Origin: Gammaproteobacteria bacterium
GTDB lineage: Bacteria; Pseudomonadota; Gammaproteobacteria; UWMA-0217
Direction of reading: 5' to 3'
DNA length: 9,123 bases
Assembly: GCA_027031685.1 (NCBI GenBank)
Contig: JALVPS010000448.1
Location: forward strand, 1 to 9,123
Shown here: in pieces, positions 7,846 to 9,123 of the stretch
How the letters are laid out: each line of letters starts with the position of its first letter
Position numbering within the stretch: the stretch's first letter is position 1
Position numbers and translations under genes: made by a program
Notes under the pieces: generated by a model
Seen by the model: the letters and a program-made list of their open reading frames with translations, nothing else
Databases searched by the model: none
What the model was told of the DNA's origin: nothing

Positions 7846-7861
7846 GCAGGAAGCATGCCAA
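7846..7861 (-). promoter_or_regulatory. Sigma-54 (-24/-12) promoter element of glnA
   Basis: The minus strand reads TTGGCATGCTTCCTGCT from 7861 to 7845. This fits YTGGCA-N6-TTGCW with one mismatch (C for the first T of TTGC) and correct GG/GC spacing. The predicted start is near 7834, giving a leader of about 144 bases. It corresponds in position and logic to glnAp2 of enteric bacteria. The tandem NtrC sites at 7921-7967 support the call. Confidence 0.68.
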
Positions 7862-7920
7862 TGAATCCCGTCACAAATCAATGCCATTGCGCCGATTTTT
7901 TGTGATGGCCGCCCGCCACT

Positions 7921-7937
7921 TGCACCAAAACAGTGCA
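7921..7937. promoter_or_regulatory. NtrC-binding site 1 upstream of glnA
   Basis: TGCACCAAAACAGTGCA is one base from TGCACC-N5-GGTGCA. Its centre is about 95 bp upstream of the predicted glnA start and 30 bp from site 2, the helical phasing expected for cooperative NtrC dimers. Confidence 0.75.
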
Positions 7938-7950
7938 TGGCTGGCCTGTA

Positions 7951-7967
7951 TGCATCATCGAGGTGCG
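7951..7967. promoter_or_regulatory. NtrC-binding site 2 upstream of glnA
   Basis: TGCATCATCGAGGTGCG matches both half-sites of TGCACC-N5-GGTGCA with two mismatches. It is centred about 125 bp upstream of the predicted glnA start and exactly 30 bp from site 1. It ends at the base next to the stop codon of the upstream transporter gene (7968-7970), so the enhancer fills the space right up to that gene. Confidence 0.6.
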
Positions 7968-9113
7968 TTATTCACCGAACAGGACCTGCACCTCGCACAC
8001 CGCCGGGTGGGCCAGGCCGCGTTCACGCAGGGCCGCCGGCAGGTCCGCATCGCCGCACAGGGCCAGCGGCAGGACCAGCTCCAGATGGATGCAGCCGTCC
8101 AGATAGTGCAGGCGCACGTCGTGGATCTGCTCCGCCACGCCCAGCGCCCGCCAGTCCGGCGCCAGGGCGGCCAGCAGCTCGTGGCGCAGGGGCAGGCCGT
8201 CGCTGGGGCGGGCCACCAGGTCGTCCTCCGGGTCGATGTGGATGGTGATGTCGGTGACCGGCTCCACCTCCTGCAACAGGCGGGCGCGCACCGCCTCGGA
8301 GATCTGGTGCCCCTCGGACACCGACACCCGCTCCGGCACCTGGATGTGCACGTCCACGAAGGCGCAGCTGCCGCTCTTGCGGGTGCGCAGCTGGTGCATG
8401 GCCACCACGCCGTCCGTGCTGCGGATGATCTCCTCGATGCGGCGCACGGTGGCCGGATCCAGGGCGCTGTCGATGAGCTCCTGGCTGCTCTGCCACAACA
8501 GCTGCCAGCCGATGTGGGCGATGAACAGGCACACGATGAGGGCCGCCACGGCGTCGAAATTGGCGATGCCCAGCAGACTGCCGACGATGCCGGCCACCAC
8601 CACCAGCGAGGAGATGGCGTCCGAGCGGTGGTGCCAGGCGTTGGCGCGCAGCATGTCGGAGCGCACGCGGCGCGCCACGGCCATGGTGTAGCGGTACAGG
8701 GCCTCCTTGGAGAACACGGCCAGCAGGGCAAAGCCGATGGCCGCCGGGCTGGGCTGGGTGAGCCGCTCCGGGTGCAGCATGCGCTCTACCAGGTTGAAGC
8801 CGATACCCACGGCCACGCTGATGAGCGCTAGCCCCAGCAGGCTGGTGGCCAGGGTCTCGATGCGGCCGTGGCCGTAGGGATGCTCGGCGTCGGCCTCGTG
8901 GCGGGCGTGCTTGGCGGCGAACAGCACCACGAAATCCGAGGCCAGGTCGGACAGGGTGTGCAGGCCGTCGGCGATGAGCCCCTGCGAATGGGTGAGCAGC
9001 CCGCCCAGCAGCTGGGCGGCCGCCAATGCCACGTTGGTCATTGCGCCCACCAGGGTCACACGGCGCGTGGCCTGGTAGCGCTGGTCGTTGGGCGGGGCGG
9101 AGGTGTCGGGCAT
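7968..9113 (-). CDS. Cation diffusion facilitator (CDF) divalent metal/proton antiporter with extended C-terminus
   Basis: A 381-residue inner-membrane metal exporter. About six membrane segments occupy residues 18-210. The binding-site pairs are His52 and Asp56 in HTLSD (TM2) and His161 and Asp165 in HHRSD (TM5). This His/Asp plus His/Asp set is typical of zinc-preferring CDFs, while FieF has Asp in the first position. HPYGHGRIE (78-86) is the conserved loop after TM2. A cytoplasmic dimerisation domain (about 220-295) ends ITIHIDPED. A further 85 residues (about 297-381) follow that most CDFs lack (see findings). Zinc specificity is inferred, not shown. The ATG at 9113 has no clear Shine-Dalgarno, but the window ends 10 bases upstream, so the start is less certain than the rest. 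It precedes glnA on the same strand but is separated from it by the NtrC/sigma-54 control region. Confidence 0.95.
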   Translation of the reverse strand: MPDTSAPPNDQRYQATRRVTLVGAMTNVALAAAQLLGGLLTHSQGLIADGLHTLSDLASDFVVLFAAKHARHEADAEHPYGHGRIETLATSLLGLALISVAVGIGFNLVERMLHPERLTQPSPAAIGFALLAVFSKEALYRYTMAVARRVRSDMLRANAWHHRSDAISSLVVVAGIVGSLLGIANFDAVAALIVCLFIAHIGWQLLWQSSQELIDSALDPATVRRIEEIIRSTDGVVAMHQLRTRKSGSCAFVDVHIQVPERVSVSEGHQISEAVRARLLQEVEPVTDITIHIDPEDDLVARPSDGLPLRHELLAALAPDWRALGVAEQIHDVRLHYLDGCIHLELVLPLALCGDADLPAALRERGLAHPAVCEVQVLFGE

Positions 9114-9123
9114 GGTTGGGCGG

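Overview
The window is a dense, high-GC stretch of chromosome with housekeeping gene content. It carries all of rhodanese, grxC, secB and gpsA in the order known from Gammaproteobacteria, plus trmL and a glnA ... ntrB-ntrC nitrogen-control locus. Together with the NtrC/sigma-54 signals, this points to a gammaproteobacterium, perhaps of the Chromatiales/Ectothiorhodospiraceae kind. That placement is inferred from gene order and base composition, not from a tree. There are no RNA genes, insertion sequences, phage genes or CRISPR arrays.

Left part (1-2272, + strand): a rhodanese gene cut by the window edge, grxC, a decayed thioredoxin-2 (trxC) remnant, secB and gpsA. They are packed like an operon, with an ATGA overlap between the first two and 5 bases between secB and gpsA. 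trmL (2280-2744, -) converges on gpsA with only 7 bases between the stops. A small membrane-protein ORF (2850-3059, +) diverges from trmL and runs into the 3' end of ntrC.

Right part (3028-9113, all - strand, so read from right to left): a cation diffusion facilitator with an extended C-terminus, then glnA (glutamine synthetase), a strong intrinsic terminator, a secreted DUF4124 protein, ntrB (sensor kinase) and ntrC (sigma-54 activator). The two long control regions, 7691-7967 before glnA and 5495-5626 before ntrB, each hold a -24/-12 sigma-54 promoter element with one or more NtrC-type palindromes about 70-125 bp upstream of the predicted start. The picture is a nitrogen-limitation circuit in which NtrC-P activates both glnA and its own ntrBC operon.

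The most interesting points are the separate sigma-54/NtrC control of ntrBC, with a -12 element that touches the first candidate start codon of ntrB; the internally deleted, frameshifted trxC relic inside an otherwise tight operon; and the unknown small membrane ORF. I found no wholly new system. No stretch longer than 300 bases lacks a gene; the longest gap (7691-7967) is the glnA control region.
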